NCBI GenBank assembly: GCA_017514665.1
Contig: JAFWIX010000001.1
Location: 62,001 to 126,000 of the forward strand
From: Candidatus Saccharimonadota bacterium
GTDB taxonomy: Bacteria; Patescibacteriota; Saccharimonadia; Saccharimonadales; Saccharimonadaceae
Reading direction: 5' to 3'
Length of the DNA stretch: 64,000 nucleotides
A program made the position numbers and the translations under genes. Positions 47,870 to 56,556 of this stretch are shown here, piece by piece. A model generated the notes under the pieces. The model saw only the letters and a program-made list of their open reading frames with translations. It did not search any database and was not told the origin of the DNA. Numbering within the stretch: position 1 is the stretch's first letter; every line of letters begins with the position of its first letter.

Positions 47870-48274
47870 ATGAAAAAAATTACTAAATTCATTACAACTG
47901 CAACTACCGCTATTGCTACCACCTGCACTTTAGCTGCTGGCAAGGTTATGGCTTTTGGTGTCCGCGATGGTGCTGAGGCCGCCAAGGGCGACGACATGCC
48001 CCGCAACCTGATTGGTGCTGAGGGCGTCTTTACTAAAATTTCTAACACCATCCTTTATATTGTTGGTATCGTTTCAGTTATTATGCTTATTTGGGGCGGT
48101 GTCCGTTATATTCTTTCTGGCGGCGACAATAAAAAAGTCACCGACGCCAAAAACACTATCCTTTATGCTATCATTGGTTTAATTATCGCTATTCTTGCCT
48201 TCGCTATTGTCAACTTTGTTCTTAACGCTATCGGCGTCGAAAACAGCACCACCGAAGTTATCACTGGCGAATAA
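47870..48274 (+). CDS. T4SS-type pilin-like protein
   Basis: 134 residues from ATG 47870 (AAGAGG upstream). Signal peptide about 1-28 (TLAAGKVMA). Two hydrophobic helices are separated by a short basic loop: TILYIVGIVSVIMLIWGGVRYILSGGDNKKVTDAKNTILYAIIGLIIAILAFAIVNFVL contains both. This is the VirB2-like pattern of the T4SS_pilin family common in Patescibacteria. It lies 1.3 kb from the five-pilin cluster on the other strand. Its last 96 bases overlap comF. Confidence 0.82.
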   Translation: MKKITKFITTATTAIATTCTLAAGKVMAFGVRDGAEAAKGDDMPRNLIGAEGVFTKISNTILYIVGIVSVIMLIWGGVRYILSGGDNKKVTDAKNTILYAIIGLIIAILAFAIVNFVLNAIGVENSTTEVITGE

Positions 48275-48958
48275 TTGCATTCTACTCACTACAATCACTG
48301 CGCCAAAAACTTTTTGGGCACCACCCTTCTTCAACAGCTCCGCGCCCGCCATCATACTCGCACCAGTCGTCCAAATATCATCAAATAACAAATAGATCGC
48401 CTTATTTCTGACTTTACTCCTTAATTCAAAGGCTTTTTTAGCCTGCTTTTTCCTTTGTTCATTATCCGCCCCTACTTGTACCGTATTTTTTCTTCTTATC
48501 AAAATATTCTGCGTTTTCCATCCTCTTCTGCGCGCCAATTTTCGTGCAACCATTTTTGTATGATCAAACCCGCGTTCTCTAATGTGCTTTCTAATTGTTG
48601 GTAAAGGCACAACTATCACTTCACCTTCTAAATGGGGAATTACTGCATCCAAAATTTCCGCCAAATCACTACTTGCACTTCTTATGGATTGATATTTATA
48701 TTCTTCTACCAACTCTCCAATAGCCGTATCACGCCATCCTACCATAAACAAACCGTCAAACTGTAATTCGCAAGTCTTACATTTTCCTTTGCTCGGCACG
48801 TGACAAGCCGGACAATAATTAGTACAACTCTTAATGATGTCATTTTTACAACACTCGCAAAATGGCCTCCCCAGGCGCCCACAACCCCTACAGAAGTGGG
48901 GACAAAGTAGGTCTAACAAACTAGCACTCGTTGTATTTTTTACAATAAAATCGCTCAT
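48179..48958 (-). CDS. comF: ComF family phosphoribosyltransferase-like protein
   Basis: 259 residues. An N-terminal zinc-ribbon region (CPHFCRGCGRLGRPFCECC, CPACHVPSKGKCKTC) is followed by a PRTase domain with LLFDDIWTTGASM as PRPP loop. ComFC proteins are needed for natural transformation, linking imported single strands to the cytoplasmic machinery. Its last about 30 codons overlap the convergent pilin gene antisense. Together with pilus genes, RecA and SSB it suggests competence (inference). Confidence 0.9.
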   Translation of the reverse strand: MSDFIVKNTTSASLLDLLCPHFCRGCGRLGRPFCECCKNDIIKSCTNYCPACHVPSKGKCKTCELQFDGLFMVGWRDTAIGELVEEYKYQSIRSASSDLAEILDAVIPHLEGEVIVVPLPTIRKHIRERGFDHTKMVARKLARRRGWKTQNILIRRKNTVQVGADNEQRKKQAKKAFELRSKVRNKAIYLLFDDIWTTGASMMAGAELLKKGGAQKVFGAVIVVSRMQLFASDNFGGAVFDADSVKNKVDNSEGKNSDN

Positions 48959-48963
48959 TTCTC

Positions 48964-48992
48964 TTGATTTTACTATGAAATGCCTTTATAAT
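48964..48992 (+). promoter_or_regulatory. Promoter of hsp20
   Basis: TTGATT, 17-base spacer, TATAAT. A leader of about 30 bases with GGAGG precedes the ATG. No CIRCE repeat is visible here. Confidence 0.65.
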
Positions 48993-49030
48993 AAAGCATA
49001 ACAAGAGTTAAAAGTGGAGGAAATATAATC

Positions 49031-49546
49031 ATGGCTCGTAAAGATACTGACGACATGCTAATGGAGGATGAATTAGCTGCCGCTTTCTTAGACGACGAAA
49101 ATACTACTATTATTGACAAAGAGGCCGAAACCAATATCGAAGTGGCTCCCGAAGAAGAAGTTCCTGCCGAAGCAGAACCAACTTCCGAGGAGTGGGAAGA
49201 GACCACTGATGATTTTCCTGGCCAATTAGCTGTTGATGTTTATGAGACTGCCGACAAATTAGTCGTCAAAGCTCGTACCGCTGGTATCAACAAATCCGAT
49301 CTCAACGTTACTATCGCCGACAACATCCTCACCATTTCTGGCGTATTAAGTGGCGGCGAAGACGATCGCACCACACGTTGGCACATTCAAGAGTGTTATT
49401 GGGGTGAATTCTCTCGTACTATCGCTCTTCCAGTCCAGGTTCGCGAAGATGAAGGCAGTGTCAAAGCTGAGCTCAAAGATGGTGTCCTCACTATCACCTT
49501 TGAGAAAGAACGCGTCGAACCGGCCCTCAAAATCAAGGTTCAATAA
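49031..49546 (+). CDS. Small heat-shock protein Hsp20
   Basis: 171 residues. The alpha-crystallin domain runs from about residue 65: LAVDVYETADKLVVKARTAGINKSDLNVTIADNILTISG, WGEFSRTIALPVQV and AELKDGVLTITFEK. The N-terminal 60 residues are strongly acidic (EEEVPAEAEPTSEEWEE), unusual for the aggregation-binding arm of the family. ATP-independent holdase. Own promoter and terminator. Confidence 0.93.
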   Translation: MARKDTDDMLMEDELAAAFLDDENTTIIDKEAETNIEVAPEEEVPAEAEPTSEEWEETTDDFPGQLAVDVYETADKLVVKARTAGINKSDLNVTIADNILTISGVLSGGEDDRTTRWHIQECYWGEFSRTIALPVQVREDEGSVKAELKDGVLTITFEKERVEPALKIKVQ

Positions 49547-49560
49547 CATTCGACCTTCAA

Positions 49561-49583
49561 AATACCGCCTTCCTCGCGGGGCG
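49561..49583 (+). terminator. Terminator of hsp20
   Basis: AATACCGCC-ttcct-cgcgg-GGCGGTATT followed by T7. The stem begins 14 bases after the stop codon. Confidence 0.85.
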
Positions 49584-49607
49584 GTATTTTTTTATAAATC
49601 AACTAAT

Positions 49608-50051
49608 TCAATTAATACTATCTATCATCTCAATATAACTAGTTTTCTTTTTATTCAAACCATCAGATTTAAACACGTCTTGCAATACAAAATTCACAAT
49701 TGCAAAAGCCAAAAGTGCAATCACCAAACCTATCACGCTATAGATAATTGTATCTCTGGCTTTTTTAGTCTTAGTAGCATCACCTCGCGAGGTTGTAAAT
49801 TCAATACCAGCAATAATAATCATAATTACAGCTATTACCGCCACAATGCCCAAAACTACGTTGATAGCAACTTTCACTGTAGACCAAATATCTTCTTTGC
49901 TTTCGCTAGCCCCTATATTACATTCTGAATAACTCTTAACTGCCTCACCTTCACGAATCGTTCCGTTAGGGCACTTCAAAGCGCCAACACTAGGCGCCAA
50001 TAACCCCACTCCAAAAACCATCATTACAAACGCTAATAAAATCTTTTTCAT
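49608..50051 (-). CDS. T4SS-type pilin-like protein, copy 1 of tandem set
   Basis: 147 residues from ATG 50049-50051. An ATG seven codons upstream lies only three bases behind TATAAT and would fall before the expected transcript start. Signal peptide about 1-24 (GLLAPSVGA), a cysteine-bearing middle, then VAINVVLGIVAVIAVIMIIIAG and TIIYSVIGLVIALLAFAIVNFVL helices around FTTSRGDATKTKKARD. Separated from copy 2 by a terminator and its own promoter, so it is regulated independently. Confidence 0.82.
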   Translation of the reverse strand: MKKILLAFVMMVFGVGLLAPSVGALKCPNGTIREGEAVKSYSECNIGASESKEDIWSTVKVAINVVLGIVAVIAVIMIIIAGIEFTTSRGDATKTKKARDTIIYSVIGLVIALLAFAIVNFVLQDVFKSDGLNKKKTSYIEMIDSIN

Positions 50052-50091
50052 CTTTACATTACTTCTTTTCATACTATTATAATACCACAAA

Positions 50092-50120
50092 AAGCCCCAC
50101 AAATAAATTTTATGGGGCTT
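50092..50120 (-). terminator. Terminator between pilin copies 2 and 1
   Basis: On the minus strand AAGCCCCA-taaaatttatttg-TGGGGCTT followed by TTTG. It lies between the stop of copy 2 (50134) and the start of copy 1, immediately before the TATTATAAT promoter of copy 1. Confidence 0.75.
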
Positions 50121-50133
50121 AAAATTTTCTCTA

Positions 50134-50556
50134 TTACAAACTCTGGCCACTAAATACGTTGACTAACACGAAGTTCACGATTGCAAAAGCCAATAGTGCA
50201 ATTACTAAACCAATCACGCCATAAAGAATTGTATCTTTAGCTTTCTTGACTTTTGTAGCCTCACCCTGGGAAGTAGTATAATTAAGGCCACCGATAATAA
50301 TCATAATCACTGCTGCCAACGCAATCAAACCTAATACAACATTAATACCGACTTTCACAATTCCTAAAACATCTGTCTCTTGTTGTGAACCACCAGACTT
50401 GCCTAAATACTCAGTACCTTTTTTGGCTCCATCTTTTTCGCTGGCGGCAATTGTAGTCAAACTATCTGTTGCGTAAACCGGCGAGAGCATTGCTACGCCA
50501 CCCAAACCTAATACTGTCATTACGGCTATCATTGCGCTCAGTATTAATTTTTTCAT
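50134..50556 (-). CDS. T4SS-type pilin-like protein, copy 2
   Basis: 140 residues. Signal peptide about 1-29 (SPVYA), polar linker, then VGINVVLGLIALAAVIMIIIGG and TILYGVIGLVIALLAFAIVNFVL around the loop YTTSQGEATKVKKAKD. Close relative of copy 1 (same loop and second helix). AAGGAG 8 bases upstream of the ATG. Mature protein probably forms or supports the secretion channel or pilus. Confidence 0.82.
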   Translation of the reverse strand: MKKLILSAMIAVMTVLGLGGVAMLSPVYATDSLTTIAASEKDGAKKGTEYLGKSGGSQQETDVLGIVKVGINVVLGLIALAAVIMIIIGGLNYTTSQGEATKVKKAKDTILYGVIGLVIALLAFAIVNFVLVNVFSGQSL

Positions 50557-50628
50557 AATTTAATAACTCCTTTTTCTTATTTACATTTTTAATATATCAT
50601 ACTTATATTTAAAAATCAACATTCAGTC

Positions 50629-50970
50629 TCAACCATCACCAAATAATGAAACATTCACAAAATTCACAATTGCAAAAGCCAAGATTGCCAATACCAATCC
50701 AATTACACTGTAGAGAATTGTATCTTTGGCTTTCTTCGCTTTGCCAGCATCTCCAGCGCTCGTTGTATAATTTATACCACCAATAATTATCATTATCACC
50801 GCTACTACTGCAGCTACGCCAATTGCTACCTCAATCATACCTTGAAAATACGAAAACGCGTCACTGCTTCCGCCATTACATCCAGCCGCTTCTTTCGCTT
50901 CATCAGACAATCCTTTACCTTTACATGCTGGATCTGTATAAGCTATTATTTCTAAAATTTTTCCTCTCAT
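50629..50970 (-). CDS. T4SS-type pilin-like protein, copy 3, no signal peptide
   Basis: 113 residues. Both hydrophobic helices and the conserved loop (YTTSAGDAGKAKKAKD) are present, but the N-terminus is short and polar (DPACKGKGLSDEAKEAAGC) with no export signal. Cysteines flank the polar part. It begins 3 bases after the stop of copy 4. Confidence 0.8.
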   Translation of the reverse strand: MRGKILEIIAYTDPACKGKGLSDEAKEAAGCNGGSSDAFSYFQGMIEVAIGVAAVVAVIMIIIGGINYTTSAGDAGKAKKAKDTILYSVIGLVLAILAFAIVNFVNVSLFGDG

Positions 50971-50973
50971 ATT

Positions 50974-51279
50974 CTAACTCGCTTTTACATTCCCTGACAC
51001 GAATAATATGATTGCTTCTGCTGTTATCACGATTATCAAACCTATAACCGCATAAATAATGCCATTCCTTGCCTTCTTTACTTTTTCTGGATTACCGTTT
51101 GAGGTTGACATTTGAATAGCATTTATTACAATAAATGCCACTGCTACCAAACCTGCTGCCGCAATTGCCACCTGAAAAATCGAAGCAATTGCACTGGCTT
51201 CACTCCATTTATTGGGGTTATTATAATCAGGAAGATTTTTAAGCCCTGGCAAATCTCCTAAAATTTTAATAATTTCCAT
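50974..51279 (-). CDS. T4SS-type pilin-like protein, copy 4, no signal peptide
   Basis: 101 residues, the most divergent copy: loop MSTSNGNPEKVKKARN and helices VAIAAAGLVAVAFIVINAI and IIYAVIGLIIVITAEAIILFV. No signal peptide. One-base gap to copy 5, so both are read from one message. Confidence 0.78.
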   Translation of the reverse strand: MEIIKILGDLPGLKNLPDYNNPNKWSEASAIASIFQVAIAAAGLVAVAFIVINAIQMSTSNGNPEKVKKARNGIIYAVIGLIIVITAEAIILFVSGNVKAS

Positions 51280-51280
51280 C

Positions 51281-51688
51281 TTATACTCCTAATATCACTA
51301 AAATCGTTCTAATAATCACATTCGCTAATATCGCAATAATCAGCCCTATTATTGCTGCTTTTATCGTCTTCATCCCACTCGCGGTCTTGTTTGGGTCGCC
51401 ATTTGACATGATATACAAATATCCACCATACATCAAGAATCCTACTGCCAAGAACCCTACCGCCATAAACAAATCCACCAAAATATTTGCCACAATCGTC
51501 CATACAAATTTAGCAATTGAATTGCCGCTTGTATCACCGGTCGGGGCTTGAATCACACCACTACCGTCAGTCAATCCTTCATACCAAGGTCTAAACCCCA
51601 AGAAATTACTGGCATATACCGGCACCGAGCTAAACGCTAACCACGCTACCATCACGATACCGACGAAAACTAGTATTTTCTGCTTCAT
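51281..51688 (-). CDS. T4SS-type pilin-like protein, copy 5
   Basis: 135 residues. Signal peptide about 1-26 (SSVPVYA). Helices LVDLFMAVGFLAVGFLMYGGYLYI and IKAAIIGLIIAILANVIIRTILV around MSNGDPNKTASGMK, matching the spacing of the other copies. First gene of the pilin cluster, divergent from the VirB6-like operon with about 160 bases between them. Confidence 0.8.
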   Translation of the reverse strand: MKQKILVFVGIVMVAWLAFSSVPVYASNFLGFRPWYEGLTDGSGVIQAPTGDTSGNSIAKFVWTIVANILVDLFMAVGFLAVGFLMYGGYLYIMSNGDPNKTASGMKTIKAAIIGLIIAILANVIIRTILVILGV

Positions 51689-51786
51689 ATGCTATAATAA
51701 TAACATCATTTTTTCTAAAATGCCAGCATAATTATCATTATGCTAAAATCATCAAAAATTTACTGAGGTGAAATATGTCATAACTG

Positions 51787-51815
51787 TTGACTATTTTGCT
51801 TATGTGTGCTATAAT
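51787..51815 (+). promoter_or_regulatory. Promoter of the VirB6-PrgI-VirB4 operon
   Basis: TTGACT, exactly 17 bases, TATAAT, the latter preceded by TG (extended). It is the best match to a sigma-70 consensus in this window. AAGGAG in the leader serves the VirB6-like gene. Confidence 0.8.
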
Positions 51816-51847
51816 TAGGGCGTAAGCTCTAAGGAGTTATTATAGAG

Positions 51848-54751
51848 ATGATAAAGCGACAAACTAGAATGCCGAAGTTATTCCTAGCGCTGCTTGGGTT
51901 GTTTTTTGGCTCTCTAGTATTGTTTTCTTCTACCCCTGTTACAGCAATTCCAGAAACTACCACTAATTCCGCTGAAACTTCAGAAACCGTCGAAGCCACC
52001 GAAAATACTAACACAAATACCACAGAAAACTCAGATACAACCACCAAAGATTCCGCTAACAACTCTAACTCAGTCAATTGTTATGATCAAGCTGGAGCCA
52101 TCAGTTGGATTGTTTGTCCTACAATTAAAGTTATTTCAAAAGCCGTTGATACTATTTACAATATCATTGAAGAATTTCTTATTGTTAAACCTATTTCTAC
52201 TGATACCAGTTCTCCTGTATATCAAGTTTGGGAATACGCCCGTAGCGTCACTAATATCGTTTTCATTATTTTCATCTTGATTATTGTTTATTCACAAATT
52301 ACCGGTCTTGGCATCAGTAATTACGGCATTAAAAAGACCTTGCCCAAAATTATTATCGCCGCTATTCTTGTTAATCTCAGTTACATCCTTTGTTCACTCG
52401 CAGTCGATATTAGCAATATCATTGGTAGCAGCCTAGTTGGGCTCTTTGATAATATTACCGAAACCGCCATCGGCAACAACGGCACCGGTGAAATTTCTCA
52501 TTTATCTTGGGGTGAAATTGCCGGTGTAGTCCTCACTGGCACCGGCGTTTTAGGCGCCGGCCTACTTACTATTTCTTTAGCTGGTGGTATCGTTGGCCTA
52601 CTCTGGCTACTTATTCCAGTCGTCATCGGGGCAATCATCTCTATCATTATCGCTCTTATTATGATTTCTCTTCGTCAAGCTCTCATAGTTATTCTTGTCA
52701 TGATTGCTCCACTCGCCTTTGTAGCCTATCTCTTACCCAACACCAGCAAGCTATTTGATCGTTGGCGCAAACTCTTCGTTACCATGCTCGTTTTTTATCC
52801 TATGTTTAGCTTTCTTTTTGGTGCTTCCAGTTTAGTTGGATGGATTCTCATCGCCTCGGCTCAAAACGCTTTTTGGATTATTATCGGTATGGCTGTTCAA
52901 ATCATTCCACTCTGTCTTGCTTTACCATTGATGAAAACCTCTGGCACATTCCTTGATCGTGCCAGTAATATTGCTAATCGCGCCGGTGGTGGAATCCATG
53001 GTGGTGTTCGCAGCCTCGCCGCTCAGCGACAAGCCACTGCTCGTGCTCGTCATACCGCCAAAGGTCTCCAAAATCCACTAGCATTTCGTAATCCTATCCA
53101 ACGTGGTGCCGATGGTAGACGTCGTTTCGTTCGCCCAGTTACCGGTCGATCTCTAGCTGGTGCTATGGCTAATTATCGTGCTAAAAATGCCGAACGACTC
53201 AAACAATATGAAGATCTCGCTAATATGCGCCTCAAACAACAACTCGAAGCTCAATCTATGGGTAAGCAAATTACCGGCTTTGATAAAACTACTGGTAAAG
53301 CCATCTATGCCAAAGATCCTCAAACCGGTGAAGATTTAGTAAAATCCAACCGTTATATGCGTGAAAATCTACTTAACCGCGCTGCCGCTTTTGATGCTGC
53401 AAACACTCATCAAGCTGCTGAAAACGCCATCGGTTCTATGGGTACTTACCTCACTCAACACAATATTACTGACGTAAATCTACGTTCAATTGCTAATCAA
53501 CAAGCTCAAAATTATCTTGAAAGTGAAACACTCAAATCTGCCGCTCGTCGCAATGACCTTAGTGATAAACGTTATTATTTTAGTGAATTGCAAAAGGCTG
53601 CTGAACGCCATAGCGACGGTAGCCTCAAAAACCCCGACGCCTATCGCCGCTTCATCGAAGCTGGTGCTGGTGCTGATGCTTTTGTTGATTCTAGCCTTAC
53701 TGGTCAAGCTCGTGTTGACGCCGAAAAAGCTCGCTTTGATGCCACCACTTCAGTAGTTGCCGATGCTTACGACATGATTGAAAAAGAACGTGCCATCAAT
53801 ACCGCTAAATACACTACTTATCTCGACAAGCAAGTTAGCTTTGAAGTTGATAAAGTTTATGATCAAATGCTTGCTAGTAAAAATATTGAAGGTATCGTCG
53901 CTGCTCAAAATATTACCGCCAAGCGTGGTGATTATGACAAAATCGAGAAGAAACTTGGTGAATATATAGATAAAGAAGGTTATCTCGAACTTAACACTGA
54001 CTTCGCTAACGTACTCGCTCTCAACCTCTTGGGCATGAAAGATGCCGCACCTAGTCTTGGTCGTCTCGGCAAGCATATTAACGTCGAAACCTGGAAATAT
54101 ACCAACGGTGAACGTGATACCAATTATGTTACTATGAAAGAATATTTCACTGGTCGCGATGCTAATGGTGATCCTACTAAATTTAACGTCCAAGGCCTCC
54201 TCCAGGGTACTAGCCTTAAAGATATTGATCGTACCTTCTATGGCGGTTTAGAGCACGATATTGATAAATATCTTGTCGCTGAAAACTTCGGTGGTAACGC
54301 CACTGAAGCCAACGATGCTCGCAAACTTCTCTTCCGCAATATGACCCCTAGTATTATCGGTGCTTTAGAAGGCTTCTCTTCTGGTAGTGAACAAATGGTT
54401 AATACGGCCGGCTTTATTACTGGCGCCAAATATGACACTAAAACTGACACCTGGAGTATTCCGGTTAATAAACTTACCAGTGAAAAAATCAATGAACATT
54501 ATGATCGTACCAAAACTTATCTTGGTATGCTTACTACTAAGAATGTTATCAATATGAAAACTGACGCTTTTAACGCCGTTATTGCTCAACTACAGCATCA
54601 ACACGGTGGCGATAAAGCCGCTGCTATTGCTGAATTTCGTCAAATTCTTGCCGATAAAGGTATCGTCGCAGACCTCGAACAAATTAAGCGCAAAAATCTC
54701 AGCGCCATCAGTGGTATGCGTCCGGGTATTCGCCGTGCACTTGGCGTTTAA
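51848..54751 (+). CDS. VirB6-like polytopic T4SS membrane protein with large cytoplasmic tail
   Basis: 967 residues. Signal peptide (about 1-36), a T/E/N-rich disordered stretch (37-78), then roughly seven hydrophobic segments (about 125-365) including SLRQALIVILVMIAPLAFVAYLLPNTSKLFDRW, a typical VirB6/TrbL segment. Residues about 375-967 are hydrophilic and helical, starting with an arginine-rich part (GGVRSLAAQRQATARARH). VirB6 forms part of the inner-membrane channel. The long tail is typical of Patescibacteria versions. First gene of the operon. Confidence 0.85.
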   Translation: MIKRQTRMPKLFLALLGLFFGSLVLFSSTPVTAIPETTTNSAETSETVEATENTNTNTTENSDTTTKDSANNSNSVNCYDQAGAISWIVCPTIKVISKAVDTIYNIIEEFLIVKPISTDTSSPVYQVWEYARSVTNIVFIIFILIIVYSQITGLGISNYGIKKTLPKIIIAAILVNLSYILCSLAVDISNIIGSSLVGLFDNITETAIGNNGTGEISHLSWGEIAGVVLTGTGVLGAGLLTISLAGGIVGLLWLLIPVVIGAIISIIIALIMISLRQALIVILVMIAPLAFVAYLLPNTSKLFDRWRKLFVTMLVFYPMFSFLFGASSLVGWILIASAQNAFWIIIGMAVQIIPLCLALPLMKTSGTFLDRASNIANRAGGGIHGGVRSLAAQRQATARARHTAKGLQNPLAFRNPIQRGADGRRRFVRPVTGRSLAGAMANYRAKNAERLKQYEDLANMRLKQQLEAQSMGKQITGFDKTTGKAIYAKDPQTGEDLVKSNRYMRENLLNRAAAFDAANTHQAAENAIGSMGTYLTQHNITDVNLRSIANQQAQNYLESETLKSAARRNDLSDKRYYFSELQKAAERHSDGSLKNPDAYRRFIEAGAGADAFVDSSLTGQARVDAEKARFDATTSVVADAYDMIEKERAINTAKYTTYLDKQVSFEVDKVYDQMLASKNIEGIVAAQNITAKRGDYDKIEKKLGEYIDKEGYLELNTDFANVLALNLLGMKDAAPSLGRLGKHINVETWKYTNGERDTNYVTMKEYFTGRDANGDPTKFNVQGLLQGTSLKDIDRTFYGGLEHDIDKYLVAENFGGNATEANDARKLLFRNMTPSIIGALEGFSSGSEQMVNTAGFITGAKYDTKTDTWSIPVNKLTSEKINEHYDRTKTYLGMLTTKNVINMKTDAFNAVIAQLQHQHGGDKAAAIAEFRQILADKGIVADLEQIKRKNLSAISGMRPGIRRALGV

Positions 54752-54784
54752 TAACCATAAATATTATGCTATAATGTATAATGT

Positions 54785-55666
54785 ATGGCACAATATAAAG
54801 TACCTCAAGACGTCGAAGCCGACGATAAACTCATCGGGCCTTTTTCCTTCCGTCAATTTATCTATCTCCTAATCGCTGGTTTTTGTGCCGCTATCGCTAT
54901 TGGGCTTTTTCAAATTTTTCCTTTACTCGTAGTTGTTCCTCTGCCAATCATTTTTTTCTTTGCTATCTTAGCTCTTCCTCTTAAAAAAGACCAACCTATG
55001 GAGACTTATCTTGCCGCTCTCGTTTCTTTTTATCTTAAACCTCGCAAACGCTTTTGGATACCCGGACAACGCGAATCTACCATCACTATTACCGCCCCTA
55101 AAACTGTCGAAAAGCCCCGTGTTCGTGATATCTCAGAAGAAGAAGCCAGTCACCGCTTATCTTTCTTAGCTGATATCGTTGATACTGAGGGTGAATCTAT
55201 CAAAAACACCACATCTATGCGTGATGATTATGCCGCCGAAGCTAATAACGCTCCTGATATTTTTGATGATGCTAATATTAATAATATCGATCATATGATT
55301 GATCAAGAACAAGTTGCTCATAAAAACGAAGTCTTAAATCAAATGCGCACCGCTATTCGAGAAATTAATAAAGAAAAGGATTTAAACCCACCCCAAATTC
55401 AAAAACACGACGAAAAACCAGAGGAAAAACCAATAGAAAAGCCAATAAAAGAACCTCAAAATATTCAAGAATCCAAGTCTGAAGTTAACACTAAAAAAGA
55501 TGTTGTAATTAAACCTGATCCTAAATTACAAAAAACCACTAGCACAAAACCACCTAAACCTAGTATAATAGAACTAGCTAATAATCCCGACTATTCAATC
55601 GAGACTATTCAAAAAGAAGCTAATCGTATTAAACAAAAGGATGAAGTTTATATTTCTTTGAGGTAA
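54785..55666 (+). CDS. PrgI family protein (VirB3-like) with extended tail
   Basis: 293 residues. QYKVPQDVEADDKLIGPFSFRQFIYLLIAG and two adjacent helices (about 24-65) match PrgI, the Gram-positive counterpart of VirB3. The segment FYLKPRKRFWIPG ends the PrgI part. A charged, proline- and lysine-rich tail (about 100-293) follows. Precedes the VirB4 genes by 2 bases. TATAAT elements directly upstream may give extra transcription. Confidence 0.88.
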   Translation: MAQYKVPQDVEADDKLIGPFSFRQFIYLLIAGFCAAIAIGLFQIFPLLVVVPLPIIFFFAILALPLKKDQPMETYLAALVSFYLKPRKRFWIPGQRESTITITAPKTVEKPRVRDISEEEASHRLSFLADIVDTEGESIKNTTSMRDDYAAEANNAPDIFDDANINNIDHMIDQEQVAHKNEVLNQMRTAIREINKEKDLNPPQIQKHDEKPEEKPIEKPIKEPQNIQESKSEVNTKKDVVIKPDPKLQKTTSTKPPKPSIIELANNPDYSIETIQKEANRIKQKDEVYISLR

Positions 55667-55668
55667 TT

Positions 55669-56556
55669 ATGGATAATACTACACCACAGAATCAACCAAT
55701 ACCACCCACCGAACAGCCAGTACAGCAACCTGCACAGGCCTATCAACAAATGCCTCAACAACCCACACAACAACCCACACAACAAATGATACAACAGCAA
55801 CCAGCGCCAGGACAACCATCCGCCCCTAATCAACAGCAGATTCCATCCACTCACGCTACTACTGATTCACCCGTAGCCACTCAATCTACTCTGCTTATTT
55901 CTGAACTTAGAGATAGTTTAGTTATTATGAAAGATGGTTCTTTCCGTGCTGTTATCGCTTGCAAATCTATTAATTTCGATTTAATGTCAGCCGCCGAACG
56001 TGAAGGCGTCGAATATTCCTATCAAAATTTTCTTAATTCACTTACTTTTACTATCCAAATCCTTGTTCGTTCCCAGCGTGTCGATATTGGCCCTTATCTA
56101 GAACGTCTTTCCGATATTCGTCGCAATAATGATAATATGCTTCTCGGGGTTTTGATGGATGATTATATTAACTTTATCGACATTCTTTCTCAAGAAGCTA
56201 ATATTATGGATAAGTCCTTTTTTATCGTTATTCCTTATTATACTTCCCCGGAAGCTGAAAAAGCTCTCGAAGAAAGTAAAAATTTCTTTAAAACTTTCGG
56301 TAAAACCAAAGCTCCCGAAGTTACCCGTATTAATCGTGACACTTACGAAAAAGCTATCACCGAAATTAATAACCGTGTTGAATCTGTTATCTCTGGCCTT
56401 TTTCAAATTGGTATTCAATCCGTCCGTCTCAACACTAAAGAATTAGGTGAGCTTTACTATAACTTCAATAATCCAGATACTGCTGTCCGTGAACCGCTCG
56501 GTGATTTCAAAAAAATCGCCACCACCTACGTAAAGAAAGGAGTTCAAAATGGCTAA
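55669..56556 (+). CDS. TraC/VirB4 N-terminal-domain protein
   Basis: 295 residues. The first 65 are Q/P-rich and repetitive (PQQPTQQPTQQM). The rest (LLISELRDSLVIMKDGSFRAVIACKSINFDLMSAAERE, FTIQILVRSQRVDIGPYLERL, YYTSPEAEKALEE) is the VirB4/TraC N-terminal domain. The ATPase domain is on the next gene, which it overlaps by 8 bases, so VirB4 is split in two polypeptides that presumably assemble. Confidence 0.85.
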   Translation: MDNTTPQNQPIPPTEQPVQQPAQAYQQMPQQPTQQPTQQMIQQQPAPGQPSAPNQQQIPSTHATTDSPVATQSTLLISELRDSLVIMKDGSFRAVIACKSINFDLMSAAEREGVEYSYQNFLNSLTFTIQILVRSQRVDIGPYLERLSDIRRNNDNMLLGVLMDDYINFIDILSQEANIMDKSFFIVIPYYTSPEAEKALEESKNFFKTFGKTKAPEVTRINRDTYEKAITEINNRVESVISGLFQIGIQSVRLNTKELGELYYNFNNPDTAVREPLGDFKKIATTYVKKGVQNG

